Shown here: positions 9,021 through 19,500 of the stretch, in pieces
How the letters are laid out: every line of letters begins with the position of its first letter
Position numbering within the stretch: position 1 is the first letter of the stretch
DNA from: Cladorhizidae sp. MBARI D1340-BT2
Taxonomy: Eukaryota; Porifera; Demospongiae; Poecilosclerida; Cladorhizidae
NCBI GenBank assembly: GCA_028752905.1
Contig: JAQNBH010000014.1
Coordinates: 23,872,162-23,936,161, forward strand
Reading direction: 5' to 3'
DNA: 64,000 nt
Made by a program: the position numbers and the translations under genes
Notes under the pieces: model-generated
Told to the model about the DNA's origin: nothing
The model's database searches: none
Seen by the model: the letters and a program-made list of their open reading frames with translations, nothing else

Positions 9021-11700
9021 CAACTCTGTAAAGCTTGCTATTTTTTAAAATTATTGTTCCTGATGAAGGATTAGAGCATCTAATTGATAGTAAAAATTTA
9101 AGTTGATTATTGAGAAGGTCATTGTAATTATTATTGTTGTTGTTGTTTATCTATTATAATGTGAAGAAACATATTAATCCAAGGCTGTTACAGTGGCAAC
9201 TAGGAATCTATGTATAAGTATATATATACATATACTACAACTTCACAGCTTGCATACTACACTGCAGTGTATTGCCCTTGCCTATTGCACCTGCAGGACA
9301 GACTACACTTGCCTGCAGTGACGATGAAGATGGTGAAGAATGTATTCACGGCGTTTAAGGAGGTGCGGAGTTCTTTCCAAGAAAAATATTCTTGTTTCTT
9401 CGGTGAATAAAAGTACAATGAACTGAATGATATTTACATCTATTGCAATAATGATACATGAAAGAAAGACTTGAATATGACCAAGTGTTGATTCATGGAG
9501 TCATCCTCAGGAACAAGCTGCTACTCTCAGAAAACCAAGTGTTCAAATTATAGAAAAAATGGAGCAAAACGTACCTGCACTCACTCAGGATCGCCATTTA
9601 TTTTCACGTTTATTCATAGCATGTCAGAGTAGAGAAATCAATCTGGATAACTTATACAGCCATGAGAATCATCCATACCCACCAGCATTGTCGGACTAAG
9701 GAATGTTAAGAAAGGATTCTAAATTGGATATGATTGCCTGTTTTGAAGAGTGTGGATCACCAGAATTTACAGAGCCTGAAACATCAGCAATCATCATTGA
9801 TGGCCCAGCGATATTTTCACATGACCAAGCCAGGAAGTAGTCAAACCTTGTTTCAAAGTCTTCAAGCCAGTATTCACAAGCTATTTCAAGGTAGCAACAA
9901 GAATAGATGTAGTCTTTGACAGTAAAGTCAGCTACCAGAGAAAGAAGAGGAACTGGAAATAAAATAAAAGTGACTCCAGCCACCTGAATCACCACGAATG
10001 GAACAGTTTCCTCAAGGTTGATGAGAACAAGGAAGGACTGTTCTAGTTATCTGCAGACTATTTGGTTAAGGAACAGTATGAAGGTAAAACTCTGTCACAA
10101 CACATCTAGACAGATTTATATCCACTTCCTCTATGATTGATGCAGAAAGTCTGTCACCCTGTAGGTGTGAAGAAGCTGACACGTACTTACTTGTGCATGC
10201 AAAACATGCTACAAATGAGGCAGTGAAATGATCACTATCAGGTGGGATAATAGCTCCATTTACTTGGAATGAAATAAATGTGAGTGAAATGTTAAATGTG
10301 AGTGAAATGTGGATAGCCGAATAATTCATCACTGCGCAAAAGGGTTTGAATCACAAAACTGTACAGCCACTCCATTCTTGCATACATTCACTGGATGTGA
10401 TAGTTTTAGCCTCTGCAAAAAACAGCCTGGAATGTTTGGAAAGCATTTCTTGATATGACACAGCCCGGCGATGAGTCTCAAGGAGGATACAGAAAGCTAT
10501 ATGGCTCACCTGGAGTGATACACTGTCCTCCTATACATATGACAGGACAAGGTCATGCACCAAGCTCAACCAGCGCCCTTCAGCAAGAGAACTGTGCAAT
10601 CCCTTTAAGGAACCTTAAAAGTAAAGCTTTAAGGAGGAAATAGATGGGGACAGTGTTTAATTACATGCCAGAGATACCCAACTTCAATGACTGGGACTGG
10701 AATAACAACATAGAGGATTCACACCTAATTAGACATGCCTCGCTGAAGCCTCATCTCAGTTCAGTGAATAGATACACTGCAACTGCAGAGTACAATGTAC
10801 TGTGAGTGAAAGTGCTATACGGCTTCCTTACACTTAACAGGATGTAAGAAGCACCATCACATGGTTTCAGCCATTTATAGATTACTCCTAGAAGATGATA
10901 TATATACACACCACCACCCATTTAATTTTATAATAAGTAATGCTTATTATTGCTTATTTTAATATGATTAAAGTAAACTTTCCATTCATAGCAACAATAA
11001 ATGGAGTAATTTTACCCTAACAAGTTATTATATATCTTAACGAATCCCAAACTCTGGCAGCCATGACATCATACAGCCAAGCAACAACTGGTCAGCTTTG
11101 ATCTCTGTCTAATGTTAATATATATTAATATTCTCATTCTCAATATATATATACCGGATATACCGGTACTAAACTCACTCTAAATGGGATGTTGGTACGA
11201 GATAGTTTCGCAAAATTACTGGACTAGCAATTATTTTGAATAACCAAATACCCTTGGCCTTCCTGACTCCACACAGGTATACAACTTATTGTCATAAAAA
11301 TGAAATTTGGACTCTCATATCCCACTCCTGGATCCATCCCACCTACAAACAAAATCTCATCTCTTAACGTCTATATCAGCCATAGTGTACTTTGTTTCTG
11401 GTTCTTCTTGAGCTTGTTGAGTTCACAAGAAGTGCAAATGACTCACTCTGTTCAGTGTTGTCCTGCTTGCTTAGCTATGGAGTATGAATCCCAAAACACC
11501 CAATGGGTAAGGTATAATCAACTCCTTGTCTTCACTTCAAGCAACCGTAAAAACTAGTGTCTATGCAGTGATCATTAATAGTACAGATATACTATATAGA
11601 CACCACCTCCCATTTAGAGGTTTTTAAATAATTCTACAAAAAAGGGGGCTATTTTCATAAAATATCCACAAGAATTACTGCTTAGCAAGCTATCATTATT
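9021..11700. other. Mostly noncoding, small unassigned open frames
   Basis: Contains an AATAAA-type signal at about 9405 just after a short open frame, and minus-strand frames at 9696-9995 and 10066-10332 that I cannot assign. The plus frame at 10455-10643 continues, after one in-frame TAG, as a 55-codon ATG frame to about 10804. These could be exons or fragments of an unknown gene, but no splice sites or motifs settle it. From 10840 on the sequence is AT-rich with no coding signal. Confidence 0.4.
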
Positions 11701-11731
11701 ACTATAGAAAGTGTATGTTGAATTTATTGGA

Positions 11732-11825
11732 ACATCAGCAAACAGTAAAACACATGATCTTGTCTGACTCCATCTTGTATGCACTATAATCGCATGACTA
11801 ACATGTGCTTTTAGTTTTGTAACAT
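11732..11825 (-). repeat. Dispersed repeat R1, copy at 11.7 kb
   Basis: Read on the minus strand it aligns with 16078-16170 on the plus strand. Shared blocks include AAAACTAAAAG, GATTATAGT, CAGACAAGA and a GCTGATGTT end. Both copies lie in open frames with similar residues (IIVHT, SQTR/AQTR, FADV/MADV). A shorter third copy is at about 12370-12430 (minus). Confidence 0.6.
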
Positions 11826-12768
11826 GTATAGTGGGGACAAATAATATAGTCACAACAGGTATATAGCGAGTTTATTTGCTCCACACTTTGACTAGTAAAA
11901 GAGCTAATTAACTTCACAGAGTTATATAGCAAATTCAGTCTCAAATTAAAGGTGGATGAAATGGATCTCTCTGTTAACAAATATCTCAGCTACAGCCCTG
12001 TCCTCTAATCAAACATCTTTTGGCAGGATCTGTTATAGCCTCCTTTGGATTTGTGAACAGTTCAAACTCAGGAGCAAGAATTTCACAATCCAAACAGCAA
12101 AACTCGCCAGTTGAACCTTACCAAATGCTTTCTTCTGCATTTGAGAAGCCGAGTAGTTGTGATCATGCAATAGAACACATGTACCTAGTATCAAAATAGC
12201 TATTAAACAGACACTCCCTCAATTCCATTTCCAATTTCGACATAATTATGCTAGTGGAGGAGTGCAGACCAGCTCTCATCCAGGACCACAGATTGATAGT
12301 GGTTATAGCACAAATATTTTTTCAAGTGGAAATCTCCCATTATTTACAATCCAATCTCTTCAACACTCAGAATTATTGTGTTGTAAATTATAATCACATG
12401 ACCAACATTCAGGTATACACTTTCAGTTTTAAGAATTATAGTGAGTGATATAATAAGTCACAAGTACTCTTCAAACAATATTAGGAGTGATTTCACTGAG
12501 AAATGTAGGTAAGAAGTCACATGCCTTGAATACTTTTGGCAGGGGGATTCCCTTGTTTACTCTATAATTTTTCCAAGTTTGGTTCAGGAGAGTCTAAAAT
12601 TAGATAAGCTGACAGTAGATAGTGTATACAGTATTCGCTCGATCAGAGGCTGTTCTTGTTTAGTTGCCGCTTCCTCTTGCTGAGTGAAATAATGGCCAAT
12701 CTCAAAACAGTCTCCACTCACAAATCCAGTCACACACCCTGTTACATGTACTCTCTAGATTTTAAGTG

Positions 12769-13331
12769 CATGCGAATAACATGCACAATAGCAGAAGATT
12801 GTTGCACTCAGTCCATGATAATTAAGGTTTCTCTCAAAATAGTAGCTGTGTCGACGCCTTCAATTTTCAATTTTCCAACCGCGCGCTTGACCAGGTAATC
12901 AATTTTTAACGCCTACTCAAAATGGTCCTTGTATGCTCTAGAGTCTAGAGCTTCCTCTAGCCACTCGTACCATTTTTAATTTTTTTGCACTTCGCAACTG
13001 GAGTGGTTTTTGACGGCGGTTTTCGGGTGCAGGTTTTTGAGGTCCCTCCGCTTTAGGGTCTAGTAACTTGCCTATAGTTATACCTATGAAACATATTTTA
13101 GTATCAAAAGAGAGCACACAGAGAGACCTATCTTTTGAGCTATATATCAAGTCCATACCATGAAGTTTGCAGAATCTACGGAGCTCTAAAGTTTGCAGAA
13201 TCTACTGAGCTCTAAAGTTGTAACCACAGGTTAAAAAAATTATGCATATGTCCCCCCCATGCGAATAAGATAATAGCATAGGGTTGTTGCACTTAGTCCA
13301 TGATAATTAAAGTTTCTCTCAAAATAGTAGC
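12769..13331. repeat. Pair of ~75-bp direct repeats enclosing a ~410-bp segment
   Basis: Positions 12769-12849 and 13258-13331 are near-identical, sharing TCCATGATAATTAA and TTTCTCTCAAAATAGTAGCT. The segment between contains part of dispersed repeat R2 (13070-13255). Confidence 0.75.
13070..13255. repeat. Dispersed repeat R2, first copy
   Basis: Aligns in the same orientation with 34693-34860: ATAGTTATACCTATG against ATAGTTACACCTATG, then CAAAAGAGAGCA, GAGAGA.CTATC and TGCAGAA. It is probably a fragment of an uncharacterised interspersed element. No ORF is conserved. Confidence 0.6.
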
Positions 13332-14530
13332 TACCCATTCTTGCAGAATGTTGCCGAAATGGAACAAAATGAAGTTGTTCTCTAGCAGATGACTGCTAGA
13401 AGCTCCGTGTGTAATTGTTGCTGTATCTGTCTATTTTTCCATATGGTGTGCTCAAATTCTCTTCTATAGTTAGTAGTCTCCCTCTCCTCTAGCTGCAGGT
13501 TCCATTTGGCAAATCTGATACGTTATAAAAAATATTCCAATTGGGTTAGGTGCTTAAAAAAACACGAACTGAATAACTTCGACATTTATACTAGATACTT
13601 CATATTAGAGATGAAGTAGAGATGAATGCAAGATACTGTATGGTGAGGTGAAGTATCTTGCAACTGTATCCAGCATTTATGGTGTATATACACTTACAGC
13701 TGGCACCAAAATATTTTAGGGTTCACTTCAAATCAGTATTATGTTTCAAAAGAGTCATGTTATGCCTGTCATAAATACACTTTATTCAGCCTGTGTAGCT
13801 AGATCTCTAATCTGAATAGAAAGCGAAGCTCTTGGAGTAGGTTGAAGGGCTACCTACCTCCAGATGTAGGAGAGTCAGGATCTGTGTAAGACAGAAGCTG
13901 ATCTACTGGAAATGAATGCCAATAAGTATTCACCCCAGTTAGGTCATTAAATGCCTCTAACACTCCTCAATGTTGAAGTCGATTTCCAGCACGTATAGCG
14001 ACCAGTGAAGTAGTCCCTGCTCCAAAGAAAAGGAGATATTTGGAAGTCTAGCTGATTATTATAGCTAGCGAGTATTCTTGTTAAGCCTGAACAGAGCGTA
14101 TTTATCCGTCATCATTCCCCTCGGAGGATGGTACTGTTTCCTAGTACACAACAGGGTTTTCTTTCAATGCCGGTAAGACACACCCATGGGAGGTAGCTAG
14201 TTGGACAGGGATTTAATGGCAGCATCAACCAATCTTGGCGTGGCGTGAATGCCCCCGGCTACTTTTCAAACCTTGCGAGGAGTGCTCGTTATATAACAGG
14301 TACATATTTTATTTCAGCAAATTCTGAATACCAGTTATGCTAGTATGTAAACGAGACATTGAGGGTGTCTACCTGGGGGGGAAAAAACATTATGCAAAGG
14401 GTTTGTAATTGTTAATTAACCCCCCCCCACCCCAAAAAAAAACACACACACAAGAGTTAATACCCCCTTAAATGTTTTGTAAGAATCAAACACACTGGAG
14501 ACATTATGAAAGTAAAAATGGTGTATATTT
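13332..14530. other. No recognisable gene
   Basis: AT-rich noncoding sequence with homopolymer runs (A/C tract at 14419-14450) and no coding frame I can support on either strand. Confidence 0.5.
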
Positions 14531-14539
14531 AGTGTTAAG

Positions 14540-14730
14540 CGAGTGCTTCTTTCAAATTTCAAAGAAGTGCAAGACTTCATACTAAGTTCCTGTCACTCAT
14601 CAGTTTGGATTGGAGGTGTTGTCAAATGAATTCCTGCACACAATGGTGGATAATTTTAGGGTTGACCTTGAAATTTCCAGAATAGTGGAGAGATCTATTT
14701 CACCTGCCCAAAGGGAGTTTTTCTAGCTTT
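14540..14730 (-). pseudogene. Fragment of a third secreted-protein gene copy
   Basis: Plus-strand text GTGCTTCTTTCAAA, AAGAAGTGCA.GACTTC and CACTCATCA.TTTGG matches the middle of the intact gene at 15550-15640. The following GAGATC...CACCTGCC...TTTTTCTAGC matches that gene's promoter region at 15860-15910. The coding part between these is mostly lost and the TATA sequence is not conserved. It lies just downstream of the intact gene (in gene orientation), so it looks like a decayed tandem copy. Confidence 0.6.
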
Positions 14731-14865
14731 TGTTTATCTGCTTTAGCTAATTTTATTTTCTCCTATTATATATAGTAGTCTCGAGTGACAAGTAAACCCT
14801 TTACCTACAATACAAAAGTATTATGGAGCACATTTATTTTATTTTTCTTCAGCCAACCCCCCTCC

Positions 14866-14896
14866 CTCCCACCCCCCCCCCCCCCCCCCCCCCCCA
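14866..14896. repeat. Poly-C tract followed by CA repeat
   Basis: A long homopolymer of C, interrupted once or twice, followed by ACACACAC. The exact length is unreliable in most assemblies. A similar tract occurs at 42449-42471. Confidence 0.85.
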
Positions 14897-15172
14897 CACA
14901 CACACTCCAACATTGATTGAAGTGGGGGAACTTGTAACTGTTATTATATCATCTATTATTTCAAAAGTAAAAGCATGTATCATAATCATGTGATCTTAGT
15001 GCATATATAGTGTGTATAGAGAGTGAAGTAAGCCCTTACTGAGGAGTTGCTGTGAATGTTTGTGTTGCCATGCATGGCCATACAATATATATATATCCTG
15101 GAGACGAGAGTTGTTAGTAGTACTCATGGTGCTTACAGATTGAACCTGACAATTGGGTAGTTATAGTTGCTG

Positions 15173-15769
15173 TTAGTTCATATAAGCTATGATTCTTTTG
15201 CCACCATAGCAAACACACCAATGAGGTTTTCCTGGATTGTTGAGACAATAAGTTTGCACGAACTTGAAATTGTTGACTTTAATTGGAATGCACACATGTT
15301 TATCTGATTGTGCCTCAAGTTTAGCTTCGATAAGAAAGCTGGGGAAGTAGGAGGGATTGTACTTGCAGGTGTAATACCATTGACACAGATTTGTATCCTT
15401 CTTTGATAAACTGACACTGCCAAGCAAGTCTTTACATCTCTCCTTCCCTAATCGGACTTTTTCTGCTGTGGTAGACATAGCTGATATCACATTCTCAACT
15501 GTGAGGATGCCAGAATAAAAGAGATCTAACATACTGAAGATGTGGAAGGTGGTGTCTATATTTTCATTATATTGAACAAGTGCTTCTTTCAAAGAAGTGC
15601 AGGACTTCTTACTAGATTGTAGGCACTCATCAATTTGGGTTGGTGGGCAGCTATTATCAATGATGGATGCTTGTAGCACTTCCTGCCTCCGATAGATGGA
15701 TGGTCGTGCAGCAAATTGCAACGTGGTGAGCATGAAGAGAATGAATTTGACTAATATAGTACTAGACAT
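15173..15769 (-). CDS. Secreted cysteine-rich protein, cystine-knot/IL-17-like candidate
   Basis: An intact 198-codon single-exon gene. I start at the ATG at 15769 (an in-frame TTG three codons upstream is not a likely eukaryotic start); the paralogue at 41993 has its ATG at the matching place. Residues 1-22 (MSSTILVKFILFMLTTLQFA) are a clear signal peptide, so the product is probably secreted. The middle is helical-looking (LGKERCKDLLGSV). The C-terminal third has CQWYYTCKYNPSYFPSFLIE, HVCIPI, QTYC and HWCVCYGG. A W-Y/T-C-x-Y-x(4-5)-FP stretch followed by paired Cys recalls cystine-knot cytokines such as IL-17 or trunk-like factors, but this is inference from pattern only. A TATA box lies upstream and two degraded paralogues are nearby. 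Confidence 0.72.
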   Translation of the reverse strand: MSSTILVKFILFMLTTLQFAARPSIYRRQEVLQASIIDNSCPPTQIDECLQSSKKSCTSLKEALVQYNENIDTTFHIFSMLDLFYSGILTVENVISAMSTTAEKVRLGKERCKDLLGSVSLSKKDTNLCQWYYTCKYNPSYFPSFLIEAKLEAQSDKHVCIPIKVNNFKFVQTYCLNNPGKPHWCVCYGGKRIIAYMN

Positions 15770-15877
15770 TTTAAGCAAGCTGATGTAATAGTAGTAGGCA
15801 CGTTCAGATACAGGTCGAATTTGAATAGTTTACTTGTAATAGTTTACTTGAGATAGTGGGGAGATCCATATCTCCTG

Positions 15878-15886
15878 CCTTTTATA
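15878..15886 (-). promoter_or_regulatory. TATA box of the secreted-protein gene
   Basis: TATAAAAGG on the minus strand, about 110 bp upstream of the ATG. It sits in a block (GATCCATATCTCCTGCC then TTTTATACTGAGAA) that is almost identical upstream of the broken paralogue at 42065-42095, so promoter sequence is shared between copies. Confidence 0.65.
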
Positions 15887-15959
15887 CTGAGAACGAGTTT
15901 TTCTAGCTGATGTCTGCTATCAGTTGCTTACTCCATTACTATAGTAATGGAGTAAGCAA

Positions 15960-16170
15960 GAAACTCCCCTGCCTACAAAGTTTTCATGCTCAGTCATCTG
16001 ATCACAGCAACAACTGTCAGTTTCATATTTCAGAAAAGTCACCCGCATTGATTATTGAGGGGGAAATTGTGACCGTTAATTTCAAAACTAAAAGTGTTGG
16101 TCATATGATTATAGTTCATACTAATCCAGCTCAGACAAGACTATGCACACTATTGATGGCTGATGTTGCG
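15960..16170 (+). repeat. Dispersed repeat R1 / conserved upstream block of the secreted-protein genes
   Basis: The block with ATTGATTATTGAGGGGGAAA and TTTCAAAACTAAAAG reappears, diverged, at 14905-15000 upstream of the third gene fragment, and in inverted orientation at 11732-11825. It may be duplicated promoter-distal sequence or an interspersed element. A small perfect inverted repeat (TTACTCCATTACTATAGTAATGGAGTAA around 15929-15956, 14-bp arms, no spacer) lies just beside it. From 16171 to 16501 I see no gene. Confidence 0.5.
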
Positions 16171-16501
16171 AGCTCATTTCAGATATGGATAATATGAATC
16201 CATAGAGCTGAACAGCAAGAAGTTTTATGGAGATAGCAGTGAAGTAATTCCTAGCTGCTGCTAGAATAGGTATTGCACCCCAATTTTTCCCATATAATAG
16301 ATGGGAGATGTAACTGTGGCTACTTGAAACCCTGCACTAGTGAATATCATTATTTTGTGCATAGACACAAGGTTATTTTTATGGATGCTGGCGGCAATAG
16401 CCAGGTCAATTTAAAAAAACACCTTGCCCTCACAGGGTTCCTAACTCATAATGTGGCCAAGCAGACAGAGCAATCTTGATGAATAGCCTGCAACAATGGC
16501 T

Positions 16502-19500
16502 CCTGATGCACTCACTAGTAGTGTGCTGTTCAAGACTTCTGATGCACTCACTAGTAGTGTGTTGTTCAAGACTTCTGATGCACTCACTAGTAGTGTGCTG
16601 TCCAAGACTTCTGATGAACTCACTAGTAGTGTGCTGTTCAAGACTTCTGATGCACTCAATACTACTAGTGTGCTGTTCAAGACTTCTGATGCACTCACTA
16701 GTAGTGTGCTGTCCAAGACTTCTGATGCACTCACTAGTAGTGTGCTGTTCAAGACTTCTGATGCAGCACTCACTAGTAGTGTGCTGTTCAAGACTTCTGA
16801 TGCACTCACTAGTAGTGTACTGTTCAAGACTTCTGATGCACTCACTAGTAGTGTGCTGTTCAAGACTTCTGATGCACTCACTAGTAGTGTGCTGTTCAAG
16901 ACTTCTGAAGCACTCACTAGTAGTGTGCTGTTCAAGACTTCTGATGCACTCACTAGTAGTGTGCTGTTCAAGACTTCTGATGCACTCACTAGTAGTGTGC
17001 TGTCCAAGACTTCTGATGCACTCACTAGCAGTGTGCTGTTCAAGACTTCTGAAGCACATAGTGTGCTGTTCAAGACTTCTGATGCACTCACTAGTAGAGT
17101 GCTGTTCAAGACTTCTGATGCACTCACTAGTAGTGTGCTGTTCAAGACTTCTGATGCACTCACTAGTAGTGTGCTGTTCAAGACTTCTGATGCACTCACT
17201 AGTAGTGTGCTGTTCAAGACTTCTGATGCACTCACTAGTAGTTTGCTGTCCAAGACTTCTGATGCACTCACTAGTAGTGTACTGTTCAAGACTTCTGATG
17301 CACTTACTAGTAGTGTGCTGTTCAAGACTTCTGATGCACTCACTAGTAGTGTGCTGTCCAAGACTTCTGATGCACTCACTAGTAGTGTGCTGTTCAAGAC
17401 TTCTGATGCACTCACTAGTAGTGTGCTGTTCAAGACTTCTGATGCACTCACTAGTAGTGTGCTGTTCAAGACTTCTGATGCACTCACTAGTAGTGTGCTG
17501 TTCAAGACTTCTGATGCACTCACTAGTAGTGTGCTGTTCAAGATTTCTGATGCACTCACTAGTAGTGTGCTGTTCAAGACTTCTGATGCACTCACTAGTA
17601 GTGTACTGTTCAAGACTTCTGATGCACTCACTAGTAGTGTGCTGTTCAAGACTTCTGATGCACTCACTAGTAGTGTGCTGTTCAAGACTTCTGATGCACT
17701 CACTAGTAGTGTGCTGTTCAAGACTTCTGATGCACTCACTAGTAGTGTGTTGTTCAAGACTTGTGATGCACTCACTAGTAGTGTTCTGTTCAAGACTTCT
17801 GATGCACTCACTAGTAGTGTGCTGTTCAAGACTTCTGATGCACTCACTAGTAGTGTGCTGTTCAAGACTTCTGATGCACTCACTAGTAGTGTGCTGTTCA
17901 AGACTTCTGATGCACTTACTAGTAGTGTGCTGGTCAAGACTTCTGATGCACTCACTAGTAGTGTGCTGTTCAAGACTTCTGATGCACTCACTAGTAGTGT
18001 GCTGTTCAAGACTTCTGATGCACTCACTAGTAGTGTGCTGTTCAAGACTTCTGATGCACTTACTAGTAGTGTGCTGTTCAAGACTTCTGATGCACTCACT
18101 ATTAGTGTGCTGTCCAAGACTTCTGATGCACTCACTTGTCCAAGACTTCTGATGCACTCACTATTAGTGTGCTGTCCAAGACTTCTGATGCACTCACTTG
18201 TCCAAGACTTCTGATGCACTCACTAGTAGTGTGCTGTTCAAGACTTGTGATGCACTCACTAGTAGTGTGCTGTTCAAGACTTCTGATGCACTCACTAGTA
18301 GTGTGCTGTTCAAGACTTCTGATGCACTCACTAGTAGTGTGCTGTTCAAGACTTCTGATGCACTCACTAGTAGTGTGCTGTTCAAGACTTCTGATGCACT
18401 CACTAGTAGTGTGCTGTTCAAGACTTCTGATGCACTCACTAGTAGTGTGCTGTTCAAGACTTCTGATGCACTCACTAGTAGTGTGCTGTTCAAGACTTCT
18501 GATGAACTCACTAGTAGTGTGCTGTTCAAGACTTCTGATGCACTCACTAGTAGTGTGCTGTTCAAGACTTCTGATGCACTCACTAGTAGTGTGCTGTTCA
18601 AGACTTCTGATGCACTCACTAGTAGTGTGCTGTTCAAGACTTCTGATGCACTCACTAGTAGTGTGCTGTTCAAGACTTCTGATGCACTCACTAGTAGTGT
18701 GCTGTTCAAGACTTATGATGCACTCACTAGTAGTGTGCTGTTCAATACTTCTGATGCACTCACTAGTAGTGTGCTGTTCAAGACTTCTGATGCACTCACT
18801 AGTAGTGTGCTGTTCAAGACTTCTGATGCACTCACTAGTAGTGTGCTGTTCAAGACTTCTGATGCACTCACTAGTAGTGTGCTGTCCAAGACTTCTGATG
18901 CACTCACTAGTAGTGTGCTGTTCAAGACTTCTGATGCACTCACTAGTAGTGTGCTGTCCAAGACTTCTGATGCACTCACTAGTAGTGTGCTGTTCAAGAC
19001 TTCTGATGCACTCACTAGTAGTGTGCTGTTCAAGACTTGTGATGCACTCACTAGTAGTGTGTTGTTCAAGACTTCTGATGCACTCACTAATAGTGTGCTG
19101 TTCAAGACTTCTGATGCACTCACTAGTAGTGTGCTGTTCAAGACTTCTGATGCACTCACTAATAGTGTGCTGTCCAAGACTTCTGATGCACTCACTAGTA
19201 GTGTGCTGTTCAAGACTTGTGATGCACTCACTAATAGTGTGCTGTCCAAGACTTCTGATGCACTCACTAGTAGTGTGCTGTCCAAGACTTCTGATGCACT
19301 CACTAGTAGTGTGCTGTTCAAGACTTCTGATGCACTCACTAATAGTGTGCTGTCCAAGACTTCTGATGCACTCACTAGTAGTGTGCTGTTCAAGACTTCT
19401 GATGCACTCACTAGTAGTGTGCTGTTCAAGACATCTGATGCATTCACTAGTAGTGTGCTGTTCAAGACTTCTGATGCACTCACTAGTAGTGTGCTGTTCA

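Noticed and set aside
15173..15778. Start of the secreted protein at 15778
   Set aside because: That codon is TTG; the first ATG is at 15769 and aligns with the ATG of the paralogue at 41993.
16430..18219. Overlapping 550-590-codon frames at the left edge of the array as genes
   Set aside because: The same satellite units read in different frames; the short non-repeat tails show no domain.
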